DNA of 64,000 nt from Anaerovorax odorimutans DSM 5092 (lineage in GTDB: Bacteria; Bacillota; Clostridia; Peptostreptococcales; Anaerovoracaceae), in NCBI RefSeq assembly GCF_000426305.1, contig NZ_AUFC01000008.1, positions 1 through 64,000 on the forward strand. Reading direction: 5' to 3'. The translations under genes and the position numbers were made by a program. The notes below the pieces were generated by a model. It had not been told where the DNA came from. It saw only the letters and a list, made by a program, of their open reading frames with translations, and did not search any database. Within the stretch, counting starts at the first letter, position 1; each line of letters starts with the position of its first letter. Below are positions 1 to 7,866 of the stretch, piece by piece.

Positions 1-268
1 TGTTAAATTCTCCATAACTACTTCTAACATGTTTGGATTTACTACCATTGCGATAGTTAGGATTAGAACTTCTTTCTGATTTGCTATAGCCTAAATGATC
101 ATCCATTTCAGATTCCATCATACTTTTAATAGTACCTCCAAGCAAATCTTTCAAAGCATCTTGAATATCTTCTGCTGTTTCGATATCATACTCTTCAATT
201 AAACTTGCAATAATGTTTTTCTTCCCTTCGGTCAATGGACCAACTTTGTACACATTTTTCTTTGCCAT
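1..268 (-). CDS. IS256-family (mutator type) transposase, N-terminal part
   Basis: The reading frame begins at ATG 266-268 behind AGGAGG and runs open to the window edge, giving 89 residues of a protein normally about 400 long. The start MAKKNVYKVGPLTEGKKNI, the block DIQDALKDLLGGTIKSMMES and the following EMDDHLGYSKSERS with NYRNG are typical of the N-terminal region of IS256/mutator transposases. The catalytic DDE residues lie further downstream, outside the window. The protein would cut and paste its own element using the terminal repeats. No stop or frameshift interrupts the visible part. Family assignment is firm; intactness is unknown. Confidence 0.85.
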   Translation of the reverse strand, partial: MAKKNVYKVGPLTEGKKNIIASLIEEYDIETAEDIQDALKDLLGGTIKSMMESEMDDHLGYSKSERSSNPNYRNGSKSKHVRSSYGEFN

Positions 269-325
269 AAAAATAGCCTCCTATAATAATTTGATTTTAT
301 CATAGAAAGCTATATAGTTTTAATA

Positions 326-351
326 TTTTACAGACTTTTTTTCACAGTCTC
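326..351 (-). repeat. Probable IS256-type terminal inverted repeat
   Basis: Read outward to inward on the minus strand, the segment starts GAGACTGTGAAAAAAAGTC and continues TGTAAAA. It lies about 60-80 bp upstream of the transposase start, the usual place for the 5' end of such elements. The partner repeat is outside the window, so this is a judgement from form and position. Confidence 0.55.
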
Positions 352-411
352 CTTTAAATATAGTCTTATAGCTATAATTTGCAACATATTCAAATTTATA
401 ATTATTAAAAA

Positions 412-1035
412 CTACATATTTGAACTATCTTTATAATGTTTTATCATTTCATACCAATTTAATAACAGACATTCTATAATTTTAGGATCATACATTTTCC
501 CCGAATTCTTTATTATTTCTAACTTACATTCTTCTTCCGTTAAAGCCTTCTTATAAGATCTGTAACTAAGCATGGCATCTATGGAATCACAGATTGCTAT
601 TATTCTCGAGCCAAGAGGAATAGCTTCATGTAATAGTCCATGCGGATATCCATTTCCATCCCAACGTTCATGATGATGCAATACAATTTTAGAAATTTCT
701 TGCAAGCTTGATGACTTATTTAAGATATTTGCTCCTATTTCGGGATGTGTTTTCATAACTTCCCATTCTTCTAAAGATAACCGCTCCGGTTTCAATAGTA
801 TACTGTCCGGAATTCCAATTTTACCAATGTCATGCACATGTGCAGCCATATGTATTATTTCACTTTCTGTTTTATCTAAATTCATAAAACTGCAAAGTTG
901 TTCTGTCATATCACTTACTCTGCATGAATGCTTGGCCGTATATTTGTCCTTTGCTTCAAGAGCTGCAACAATACTTTCAATTAAATCATGAAAAAATAAT
1001 AATTGCAAATCTAAAGCTAGTTCCTTTTCTTTCAT
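412..1035 (-). CDS. Stand-alone HD-GYP domain protein, putative c-di-GMP phosphodiesterase
   Basis: A 207-residue cytoplasmic protein that is almost entirely an HD-GYP domain. The metal-binding HD is at residues 68-69 in HVHDIGKIG, and the diagnostic HHHERWDGNGYP stretch is at 120-131, followed by IPLGSRIIAICDSIDAM. HD-GYP enzymes hydrolyse cyclic di-GMP at a di- or trinuclear iron centre; key metal ligands appear present, so activity is plausible. There is no receiver, PAS or membrane input domain, so the signal it answers is unknown. The start ATG has AAAGGTG upstream. It sits downstream of hydF in the same direction but behind a strong hairpin, so it is probably transcribed separately. Confidence 0.85.
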   Translation of the reverse strand: MKEKELALDLQLLFFHDLIESIVAALEAKDKYTAKHSCRVSDMTEQLCSFMNLDKTESEIIHMAAHVHDIGKIGIPDSILLKPERLSLEEWEVMKTHPEIGANILNKSSSLQEISKIVLHHHERWDGNGYPHGLLHEAIPLGSRIIAICDSIDAMLSYRSYKKALTEEECKLEIIKNSGKMYDPKIIECLLLNWYEMIKHYKDSSNM

Positions 1036-1073
1036 ATTGTTACACCTTTGATATTTTAAATAAAATATAACTA

Positions 1074-1107
1074 AGGTTAAAGTTAGTTGATACTAACTTT
1101 AACCTTG
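1074..1107 (-). terminator. Hairpin terminator after hydF
   Basis: A 15-bp perfect stem, AAGGTTAAAGTTAGT paired with ACTAACTTTAACCTT around a TGAT loop, lies between the hydF stop and the HD-GYP start. The U-tract on the minus strand is interrupted, so termination may be partial. Confidence 0.6.
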
Positions 1108-1135
1108 TTAACTATATCACTCTAATATTATTTTG

Positions 1136-2329
1136 TCAATTTAAATCTATCTTATCTAAGATTCCAGACAAATAAGCAATAGAAATACCATAATTAGTCA
1201 TTGGGATTTTTTGCTTTCTTGCTTCTTCAATACGGTTTAGCACATATTTTCTATTAAACATACATGCTCCACATTGAATTATCAAGTCATATTTAGATAA
1301 ATCTGCAGGGAAATCAGTTCCGCTTACTATATCAACAGATAACCCTCTGCCAATTTTTTTGCGAAGCATAGCAGGAATTTTCTCCCTTCCAATATCTTCT
1401 TCTAAAGGAGCATGGGTACATGCCTCTGCAATAAGTACTCTTGAATCTTCTGTAAGACTTTCAATAGCAGCTGCACTTTCTGCATAATATTTAATATCTC
1501 CCTTATAACCTGCAAATAGTACAGAAAATGATGTAAGTCTACTTTCTTGTGGCTTATTTTCATACACTGTTTTAAAAACTTGAGAATCTGTAATTATTAA
1601 TTTAGGTGGTTCTTTTAAAGAATCTAATGCCTGTTTTAATTTATCAGTAGTACAGCTTATAACAATGCACTTCTTATCCAATAAATCTCTTATAGTCTGA
1701 ACTTGAGGTAAAATCAGTCTTCCCTTTGGAGCCTGTATATCCTGAGGCATAACTAGTAATACTGTATCCTCCGCACTTACCAAATCACCCGTAATACTCT
1801 TACATTCATAGTCTTCTGGAAGCTTACGAATAATTTTATCACGGATTTGTTCCACTCCTTCTTTTGTCTTAGCGTTGACTATAAGAGCTTCCTCATCACA
1901 TTCTTTTTTAATAAAGTCATAAATATTCTGTACATCAGTCAATGAATCCATCGTATTTATAACTACAATTACCGGCGTTTTATTTTTCTTAAACAAAGAG
2001 ATCCACTTTAGCTCTTCACTAAGTTCTTCATCAGCGCAAACAACAAGTGCAATATCTGTTTTTTTCGCAGCTTCTTTAGTTTTTTCTACTCTAAGTAATC
2101 CAAGGTCTCCTATATCATCAAATCCTGCCGTATCAATCAATACACATGGGCCGATTCCATGTATTTCCATAGACTTATATACAGGGTCCGTTGTTGTTCC
2201 TGCTACATCTGAAACAAGGGCAATATTATGTCCTGTCAATGCATTAATAAGAGTTGACTTCCCGCTGTTTCTCTTTCCGAAGATACCAATATGAAGCCTG
2301 CTTGCTCTTGGTGTTTTGTTTAAACTCAT
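1136..2329 (-). CDS. hydF: [FeFe]-hydrogenase H-cluster maturation GTPase HydF
   Basis: HydF is the scaffold on which the diiron subcluster of [FeFe] hydrogenase is assembled and from which it is handed to apo-HydA. At 397 residues it has the family length. The N-terminal GTPase domain shows the P-loop GKRNSGKS (18-25), DTAG (66-69) and an NTMD (125-128) in place of NKxD. The C-terminal cluster-binding region keeps the HxnCxxC ligands: His306 in THAPLEEDIG, then Cys353 and Cys356 in CGACMFNRK. The ATG sits 7 nt after GGAGG and just past the hydG stop, so it is cotranscribed with hydG and hydE. No hydrogenase structural gene is in the window. Confidence 0.96.
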   Translation of the reverse strand: MSLNKTPRASRLHIGIFGKRNSGKSTLINALTGHNIALVSDVAGTTTDPVYKSMEIHGIGPCVLIDTAGFDDIGDLGLLRVEKTKEAAKKTDIALVVCADEELSEELKWISLFKKNKTPVIVVINTMDSLTDVQNIYDFIKKECDEEALIVNAKTKEGVEQIRDKIIRKLPEDYECKSITGDLVSAEDTVLLVMPQDIQAPKGRLILPQVQTIRDLLDKKCIVISCTTDKLKQALDSLKEPPKLIITDSQVFKTVYENKPQESRLTSFSVLFAGYKGDIKYYAESAAAIESLTEDSRVLIAEACTHAPLEEDIGREKIPAMLRKKIGRGLSVDIVSGTDFPADLSKYDLIIQCGACMFNRKYVLNRIEEARKQKIPMTNYGISIAYLSGILDKIDLN

Positions 2330-2342
2330 TCATAATCCTCCA

Positions 2343-3761
2343 TTAAAAGCGGAAATCTCTCTTTCCCTTTGAAATCTCATCTAAATTCTTAATTGTAATA
2401 TTTTTAACCTTTTCATATGGAACATGCTCTAGTTCATTATTTATCAGTATTTCACCTTTTTGTTTTGTATCCGGTAATGCATAATCTTCAAGATATTCTT
2501 TTAATGTCATTAAAGCATTTGGCTGACAGCAGTTTGCTATTTGACCTGTTTTAGCTAACTGCATAAAACGGTCTCCTACCCTGCCTTCACGATAACAGGC
2601 TGTACAAAAACTAGGTATAAAGCCTAAACCTACAAGCCAGTTTATAACTTCATCTAATGTACGAGTATCAGTGACATCAAACTGACTTGAATTATGTTCA
2701 TCATCTTCCTTCTCAACATATCCTCCTACACTAGTTCTTGAACCTCCACTTATCTGAGAAACTCCAAGTTCTAATACCTTCTCACGAACTTTCACACTTT
2801 CACGTGTGGAGATAATCATTCCCGTATATGGAACAGCTATACGAAGTACAGCTACAATCTTTTCAAAGATTTCATCTGAAATAGCATTGCTGAATGAATT
2901 TGGATCAATATCATCAGCAGGACAAATACGAGGAACACTAATAGTATGAGGGCCTACTCCTTTAGCAGCTTCAAGATGTTCAGCATGCATTAAAATACCT
3001 ACAAAATCATATCTGTATAAATTAAGACCAAACAATACACCAATACCTACATCATCTATCCCCCCATCCATGGCTCTGTCCATTGCCTCTGTATGATAAG
3101 CATAGTCACTCTTTGGTCCTGTTGGATGTAATTCTTCATAATTTTTTTTATTATATGTTTCCTGGAATAAAATATAAGTACCTATTTCTGCTTCCTTTAA
3201 TTTATGATAATTCTCAACAGTGGTCGCTGCAATATTTACATTAACTCTGCGAATTGCTCCATTCTTATGTTTAATACTATAAATAGTTTTTATGCTGTCT
3301 AAGATATACTCTATAGGATTATTAACAGGGTCTTCTCCTGCCTCTAGAGCAAGACGCTTATGCCCCATATCTTGAAGTGCAATTACCTCATTTTTTATTT
3401 CTTCCTGACTTAATTTTTTACGAGTAATATGTTCATTACAGCTATGATATGGACAGTATACACACCCATTTACACAATAATTAGAAAGATATAAAGGCGC
3501 AAACATAACTATACGGTTTCCATAGATCTTCTGTTTAATTTCTTTAGCTAGTTTTTTTATTTCTTCATTTATATCCTCTAAATCACATTCTAATAATACT
3601 GCAGCATCACGATGTGTTAGCCCTTTACATTCTTTTGCATGTTCCAAAATAGAAGTAATCAGTTCTCTGTTGGATTTGTTTTTCTTAGCATAATCCAACG
3701 TTTCTAAAATTTCCTCATCATTAATAAATTCTTCTGCTTTACTTGATTTTACGTTATACAT
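2343..3761 (-). CDS. hydG: [FeFe]-hydrogenase maturation radical SAM enzyme HydG (tyrosine lyase)
   Basis: HydG cleaves tyrosine to p-cresol and makes the CO and cyanide ligands of the H-cluster. The 472-residue protein has the radical-SAM cluster motif CX3CX2C at Cys96, Cys100 and Cys103 (SNYCVNGCVYCPYH). It also has the HydG-specific C-terminal auxiliary cluster motif CX2CX22C at Cys386, Cys389 and Cys412 (CTACYREG through NCCQPN). The auxiliary site separates HydG from ThiH and HydE. The ATG follows AAAAGGAG. It lies between hydE (gap 22 nt) and hydF (gap 13 nt) in one transcript. Confidence 0.97.
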   Translation of the reverse strand: MYNVKSSKAEEFINDEEILETLDYAKKNKSNRELITSILEHAKECKGLTHRDAAVLLECDLEDINEEIKKLAKEIKQKIYGNRIVMFAPLYLSNYCVNGCVYCPYHSCNEHITRKKLSQEEIKNEVIALQDMGHKRLALEAGEDPVNNPIEYILDSIKTIYSIKHKNGAIRRVNVNIAATTVENYHKLKEAEIGTYILFQETYNKKNYEELHPTGPKSDYAYHTEAMDRAMDGGIDDVGIGVLFGLNLYRYDFVGILMHAEHLEAAKGVGPHTISVPRICPADDIDPNSFSNAISDEIFEKIVAVLRIAVPYTGMIISTRESVKVREKVLELGVSQISGGSRTSVGGYVEKEDDEHNSSQFDVTDTRTLDEVINWLVGLGFIPSFCTACYREGRVGDRFMQLAKTGQIANCCQPNALMTLKEYLEDYALPDTKQKGEILINNELEHVPYEKVKNITIKNLDEISKGKRDFRF

Positions 3762-3783
3762 TTTGTGCTCCTTTTTGATTAAA

Positions 3784-4830
3784 TTAAATTATAATTGGTT
3801 TAAAATCTCCTTTGTCTATTGACAATTCATATCCTATTTTTTTCATTCTTTCCTGCAGAAGATTTCTGCTTTCTGCTGCTTCTTCCTTAGTACAGATTTT
3901 ATTGTTATAAAGAGAATATTTTTTTCTTACTGAAATAGGCGATAAATTAGGCATAACCACATTTGCTCCCGCTAAAATTCCTTCTTCTCTGCCATTTGGA
4001 TGAATCGTTCCTAATGCAGTAGTTGTAGGAATCATGGAATTTGGAATCATCAGCCTTAATATGGAAATAAGTAATAGAGTAAGGTTCATTTCCCCTGAAT
4101 TTTTATTACCAAAAGGCGTATCAACATGTGGAATAAAAGGCCCTATTCCAATCATTTCAGGTGACAATTCTTTAATGAAATACAAATCTTCAACAATATT
4201 TTCTGCAGTCTGGTAAGGTGATCCTACCATAAAACCTGTCCCCGTTTGATATCCTATTTTCTTTAAATTAAATAAACATTCTTTTCTGTTCTTTAAACTT
4301 AATATGTGTGGATGTAATTTCTTATAATGATCTTCACATGCTGTTTCATGTCTCAACAAATACCTATCTGCTCCTGCTTGAAAATAACGGAAATAAGATT
4401 CATAAGATTTTTCACCTAAGGATAATGTAATTGCACAATCACTATACAAATCTTTAATACTTTTAATAATATCTACAATAATATCGTCTGTAAAATAATT
4501 GTCCTCCCCACCCTGCATAACAAAAGTACGAAATCCCAAATCATATCCTGTTTTACAGCATGACATAATATCATCTTTATTAAGTCTGTATCTTTCTACC
4601 TTTTTATTACTGCATCGAATACCACAATAATAACAATCATTTTTGCAATAATTACTTATTTCAATAAGACCTCTTGTATATATTTTATTTCCAAACTGCT
4701 TAACAGTTATATTACGAGCTTTTTCAGCCAAATAATTACGAATTTCATCGTCATAATTTTCCAAAAGATATATAAAATCTTTCCTTGATAATATCTTCTC
4801 TTTTTCCAACTGATCTATTAGTTTTTTCAT
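3784..4830 (-). CDS. hydE: [FeFe]-hydrogenase maturation radical SAM enzyme HydE
   Basis: HydE is a radical SAM enzyme of the biotin-synthase-like family acting with HydG and HydF in building the azadithiolate-bridged diiron subcluster. The 348-residue protein carries the CX3CX2C motif at Cys62, Cys66 and Cys69 (ISNYCKNDCYYCGI), then a TIM-barrel region with FVMQGGED and TGTGFMVGSPYQT. Its length and its position between the TM1266-like gene and hydG match the common clostridial arrangement. The ATG follows AGGCAGG, 13 nt after the upstream stop. Confidence 0.95.
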   Translation of the reverse strand: MKKLIDQLEKEKILSRKDFIYLLENYDDEIRNYLAEKARNITVKQFGNKIYTRGLIEISNYCKNDCYYCGIRCSNKKVERYRLNKDDIMSCCKTGYDLGFRTFVMQGGEDNYFTDDIIVDIIKSIKDLYSDCAITLSLGEKSYESYFRYFQAGADRYLLRHETACEDHYKKLHPHILSLKNRKECLFNLKKIGYQTGTGFMVGSPYQTAENIVEDLYFIKELSPEMIGIGPFIPHVDTPFGNKNSGEMNLTLLLISILRLMIPNSMIPTTTALGTIHPNGREEGILAGANVVMPNLSPISVRKKYSLYNNKICTKEEAAESRNLLQERMKKIGYELSIDKGDFKPIII

Positions 4831-4843
4831 ATATACCTGCCTT

Positions 4844-5107
4844 TTATTTTTTATCTGAATCAGGCATCTTTGAATATACAGTCTTTGTACTTACATTTGG
4901 AATCATTCCTAACTTACCTGAAATTGTGCTGATTATATCATTTGGAGCATCTACGATTACGCTGATAACAGATATTCCTTTTTTAGCATAAGGAACCCCC
5001 ATTCTCCCTACAATATAATCTCCATATTCATGTAAGATTCCATTTATTGATTCTGCTGAATTTTGATTCTCTACTATAATTCCTATTAAAGCAATTCTTG
5101 TTTCCAT
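4844..5107 (-). CDS. TM1266-type iron-only hydrogenase system regulator
   Basis: An 87-residue ACT-like small protein starting METRIALIGIIVENQNSAES. The pattern (strand start, NGILHEYGDYIVGRMGVPY, then GISVISVIVDAPNDIIS and LGMIPNVSTKTVYSK) matches the family called iron-only hydrogenase system regulator, named after Thermotoga TM1266. Its role is inferred mainly from repeated linkage to hydEFG; a direct regulatory action is not established. It is the first gene of the hyd maturation operon, with a strong AAGGAGG site, and follows a structured leader. Confidence 0.85.
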   Translation of the reverse strand: METRIALIGIIVENQNSAESINGILHEYGDYIVGRMGVPYAKKGISVISVIVDAPNDIISTISGKLGMIPNVSTKTVYSKMPDSDKK

Positions 5108-5133
5108 TAATGTTCCTCCTTACCTTCATTGAA

Positions 5134-5167
5134 TAAAAAAATCCTTATGCCGTAAAGGCACAAGGAT
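5134..5167 (-). terminator. Terminator hairpin inside the hyd leader
   Basis: On the minus strand ATCCTTGTGCC pairs with GGCATAAGGAT around TTTAC and is followed by seven T. It lies 27-60 nt ahead of the TM1266-like start codon, between promoter and gene. It therefore looks like an attenuator rather than an end-of-operon terminator. Confidence 0.75.
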
Positions 5168-5276
5168 AGATATTCACCTAACTAAAAATAATCATTAATT
5201 TTTGTAAGGTATTATTACTATACATTCGCCTTCTTACTTGGGACGTACCCTCATACTCAGTACGGTTACTTTGTAT
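5134..5276 (-). ncRNA. Structured 5' leader of the hydrogenase maturation operon, candidate riboswitch or attenuator
   Basis: About 140 nt lie between a good promoter and an intrinsic terminator directly ahead of the hyd maturation genes. The leader has a first stem CGTACT/GGTACG with a 9-nt loop. A second stem, GTAAG/CTTAC, competes with the later pairing ACCTTAC/GTTAGGT just before the terminator. Conserved-looking bases such as GAGGGTACGTCCC sit in the first half. I compared it by eye with purine, TPP, SAM, c-di-GMP, glycine, lysine, THF, NiCo and Mn classes and could not match any. Structure and switching are inference from the bases. Confidence 0.5.
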
Positions 5277-5280
5277 TTAC

Positions 5281-5309
5281 ATTTTACTATACCCATTATA
5301 AGAAAGCAA
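5281..5309 (-). promoter_or_regulatory. Sigma-A type promoter of the hyd maturation operon
   Basis: On the minus strand TTGCTT (5304-5309) and TAAAAT (5281-5286) are 17 bp apart, placing the transcript start near 5275, just before the structured leader. Confidence 0.5.
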
Positions 5310-5363
5310 TAATCAAATTTTTATTATACCTTAAAGATTTAATAAATTATCTCCTGCTATAAA

Positions 5364-6056
5364 TTATAATTGTCTCAATGCATCAACAATTTCTGTTTTT
5401 TCAATTGCTCTTGCATCTTTTTCTTTAATTTTCTTTGCTGGAATTCCACCTACAACAGTATTTGGAGGTACATCTTCTATTACAACTGCACCGGCTGCCA
5501 CAACAGAACCTTTTCCAACTCTGACACCTTCTAAAACAACTGCATTGGCACCAATAACCACATCGTCTTCTATAACTACAGGTTTTGCATTTGGTGGCTC
5601 AATCACACCAGCAAGAACAGTTCCTGCTCCTATGTGACAATTTTTGCCAACAGTAGCTCTGCCTCCTAATACCACACCCATATCAATCATTGTATTATCG
5701 CCGATTATAGATCCGATATTAATAATAGCTCCCATCATAATTACCGCTTGGTCACCAATTTCAACTTGTTCTCTTATAATTGCACCTGGCTCAATTCTAG
5801 CATTTATATTTTTCATATCAAGCATTGGAATTGCAGAATTTCTGCTGTCATTTTCAATTACAATATCTTCAATTTTATCTCTGTTTTCATCCAATATGGG
5901 CTTTATGATTTCCCAATCACCAAATACAATCTTATCTACATATCCAAAAACCTGACAACGCGGAAAATTAATAGGTTTCTTTTCTTTTAAATATACCTTT
6001 ACCGGTGTTTTCTTTTTTGAATCTTTAATGTACTGAATTATTTCTTTTGCTTCCAT
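5364..6056 (-). CDS. dapH: Tetrahydrodipicolinate N-acetyltransferase DapH
   Basis: This enzyme acetylates tetrahydrodipicolinate with acetyl-CoA, committing lysine/diaminopimelate synthesis to the acetylase branch used by many Firmicutes. The protein is 230 residues: a short N-terminal domain beginning [20 protein letters not shown], then left-handed beta-helix hexapeptide repeats ([54 protein letters not shown]). I use the ATG at 6056: the ATG two codons earlier abuts the AGGAG, while this one is 6 nt from it and gives the usual DapH start. It is the last gene of the L-box operon, 9 nt after dapA. Confidence 0.95.
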   Translation of the reverse strand: MEAKEIIQYIKDSKKKTPVKVYLKEKKPINFPRCQVFGYVDKIVFGDWEIIKPILDENRDKIEDIVIENDSRNSAIPMLDMKNINARIEPGAIIREQVEIGDQAVIMMGAIINIGSIIGDNTMIDMGVVLGGRATVGKNCHIGAGTVLAGVIEPPNAKPVVIEDDVVIGANAVVLEGVRVGKGSVVAAGAVVIEDVPPNTVVGGIPAKKIKEKDARAIEKTEIVDALRQL

Positions 6057-6065
6057 ACTCATCTC

Positions 6066-6941
6066 CTATACTAATTTTAATGCTTTCATTGTGTCTACTA
6101 ATTTCTGTTTTGTGCTTTCTTCCATTTCACACAAAGGAAGACGATATCCTCCTACATTCATTCCTGCTTGATTCATTGCTTCTTTAACAGGAATAGGATT
6201 TGTCTCAATAAATAATGCATTAATAAAATCTAAATATTTTAACTGCATTTCTTTGGCCGTCTTCATATCTCCGTCCCAATATGACTGAGCAAGTTTCTGG
6301 GTCTCTTTTGGAATGACATTAGCAAGAACTGATATTACTCCTGCTCCTCCTAAAGACATCAACGGTATTATCATATCATCATTTCCGGAATAAATGGAGA
6401 AATTTTCGTTAATTAATCTAGAAATTTTTGAAACAAAAGAAATATCTCCGCTTGCTTCCTTAATTCCCACAATATTTGGATGTTTGCTTAATTCTTCCAA
6501 TGCTTCAAAAGATATTGCACATCCAGTCCTTCCCGGAACATTATATATATATACAGGAACACTTACTGCATCCGCAACTTCTTTAAAATGATGTATCATA
6601 CCGGATTTATTAGTTTTATTATAATAAGGAGTTATAACTAATAAACCGTCAGCTCCCATTTTTTCATATTTAAGACTCTGCTCTTTTGCAACTAAAGTAT
6701 TATTTGAACCACTTCCTATGATAATGGGAATTTTGCCTTTTCCAGTTTCAATACAAACTCTTGCAATTTCATCCTTCTCCGTTACTGTAAGAGCAGGAGT
6801 TTCTGCCGTTGTACCTAAAGCAACAATCCCTGAAGTACCTTCTTTTATATGCCATTCAACTAATTCTCTTAATTTATCGTAATTTACGCTTCCATCTTCA
6901 TAAAATGGAGTAATTAATGCAACCATTGAACCTGTAATCAT
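6066..6941 (-). CDS. dapA: 4-hydroxy-tetrahydrodipicolinate synthase DapA
   Basis: DapA condenses pyruvate with aspartate semialdehyde, the first step specific to lysine and diaminopimelate. The start at 6941 (GAAAGGAA upstream) gives 291 residues beginning MITGSMVALITPF. A longer frame back to 7082 only overlaps dapF and adds a meaningless extension. Catalytic residues sit at the same numbers as in E. coli: Thr44/Thr45 in LGTTAE, Tyr133 in YNVPGRTG, and the Schiff-base Lys161 in GIKEASGD. It lies between dapF (gap 14 nt) and dapH, under riboswitch control from the operon leader. Confidence 0.97.
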   Translation of the reverse strand: MITGSMVALITPFYEDGSVNYDKLRELVEWHIKEGTSGIVALGTTAETPALTVTEKDEIARVCIETGKGKIPIIIGSGSNNTLVAKEQSLKYEKMGADGLLVITPYYNKTNKSGMIHHFKEVADAVSVPVYIYNVPGRTGCAISFEALEELSKHPNIVGIKEASGDISFVSKISRLINENFSIYSGNDDMIIPLMSLGGAGVISVLANVIPKETQKLAQSYWDGDMKTAKEMQLKYLDFINALFIETNPIPVKEAMNQAGMNVGGYRLPLCEMEESTKQKLVDTMKALKLV

Positions 6942-6955
6942 CGTACTTTTCCTTT

Positions 6956-7858
6956 CTATATCCAACTGAAAGTTCCTTGACAAATTTTTTCTGCAGGACC
7001 TCTCATCATGACTTCTCCGTCTTCCTTTTGTGTAATATGTAATTTCCCATATGGTAATATTACATCCACTTCTCTCATGCATTTATTTTCTAATGCACCT
7101 ATAACTAAACTTGCGCAAGCACCCGTTCCACATGCAAGGGTCATTCCTACACCTCGTTCATAAGTTTGTAGTTTTAATGTATTTCTATCAATTACTTCTA
7201 CCATGTTTACGTTGGTTTTTTCTTTATAAACTGGATGACTTTCTATACTTTTGCCAAGTTTCTCTAACATTTCATAAGATTTTGAACCTTCTTTAAAGTC
7301 TATGGCTTTACCTCCAGCAAACTGGTTTAACTCTTCTAACCAGATAACAGTATGCACCGTTCCCATAAAACAACTGCTAACCGGTACAGCTTCTCCATCA
7401 ACCATTATAGTTTGTTTTAAAAAGTCTTTCTCCGCAGAATCTACACCAAATGTTTCGGGAGTAAATATAGGTTTTCCCATATTTATTTCAACTAAAAAAG
7501 GATCTGTCTCTACAACTTTAACACCCATTGTGCCTGCTAAAGTCTCTATTTTATATTCTTTTCTTGTGCAAATTTCTTCATCATAACAATACTTTGCAAA
7601 GCAACGTATGCCGTTACCGCACATAGGCGCTCTGCTTCCGTCACAATTATAGAAAACCATCTCTAAAGGATCTTCGCCATCCTCTAAACCATCTTCAACG
7701 GGTCTACCTTTTACTATAATCAACCCATCAGCACCAATTCCTATTTTTCGATGGCATACTGCTTGAGCCAGCTCAGAATAAGATTTATTTGAAACCTCAG
7801 CTTCTCTTGTTATTATAAAATCATTTCCACATCCATGATATTTTGAAAAATTAATCAT
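6956..7858 (-). CDS. dapF: Diaminopimelate epimerase DapF
   Basis: DapF converts L,L- to meso-diaminopimelate by a two-cysteine, cofactor-free mechanism. Both catalytic cysteines are present: Cys80 in MCGNGIRC and Cys243 in ACGTGACAS. The N-terminus MINFSKYHGCGNDF is typical, and 300 residues is a normal length. It sits third in the lysine operon, 8 nt after lysC. The ribosome site is weak (AGG), so translation may depend partly on coupling to lysC. Confidence 0.96.
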   Translation of the reverse strand: MINFSKYHGCGNDFIITREAEVSNKSYSELAQAVCHRKIGIGADGLIIVKGRPVEDGLEDGEDPLEMVFYNCDGSRAPMCGNGIRCFAKYCYDEEICTRKEYKIETLAGTMGVKVVETDPFLVEINMGKPIFTPETFGVDSAEKDFLKQTIMVDGEAVPVSSCFMGTVHTVIWLEELNQFAGGKAIDFKEGSKSYEMLEKLGKSIESHPVYKEKTNVNMVEVIDRNTLKLQTYERGVGMTLACGTGACASLVIGALENKCMREVDVILPYGKLHITQKEDGEVMMRGPAEKICQGTFSWI

Positions 7859-7866
7859 TTTAATAC

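Larger units (their letters stand above)
1..351 (-). mobile_element. End of an IS256-family insertion sequence (continues off the left edge)
   Basis: The transposase start (268) and an outer end near 351 mark the left-hand part of an insertion sequence; the rest lies outside the window. The outer end, read on the minus strand from about 351 to 325, begins GAGACTGTGAAAAAAAGTC and ends in TGTAAAA, the general form of IS256-family terminal inverted repeats. The matching right end and the target duplication cannot be seen, so neither completeness nor activity can be judged. Confidence 0.7.

Noticed and set aside
6942-7082. Longer reading frame extending dapA by 47 residues
   Set aside because: It overlaps dapF in another frame, encodes nothing like DapA, and the ATG at 6941 has a good ribosome site and puts the catalytic Tyr and Lys at their usual numbers.
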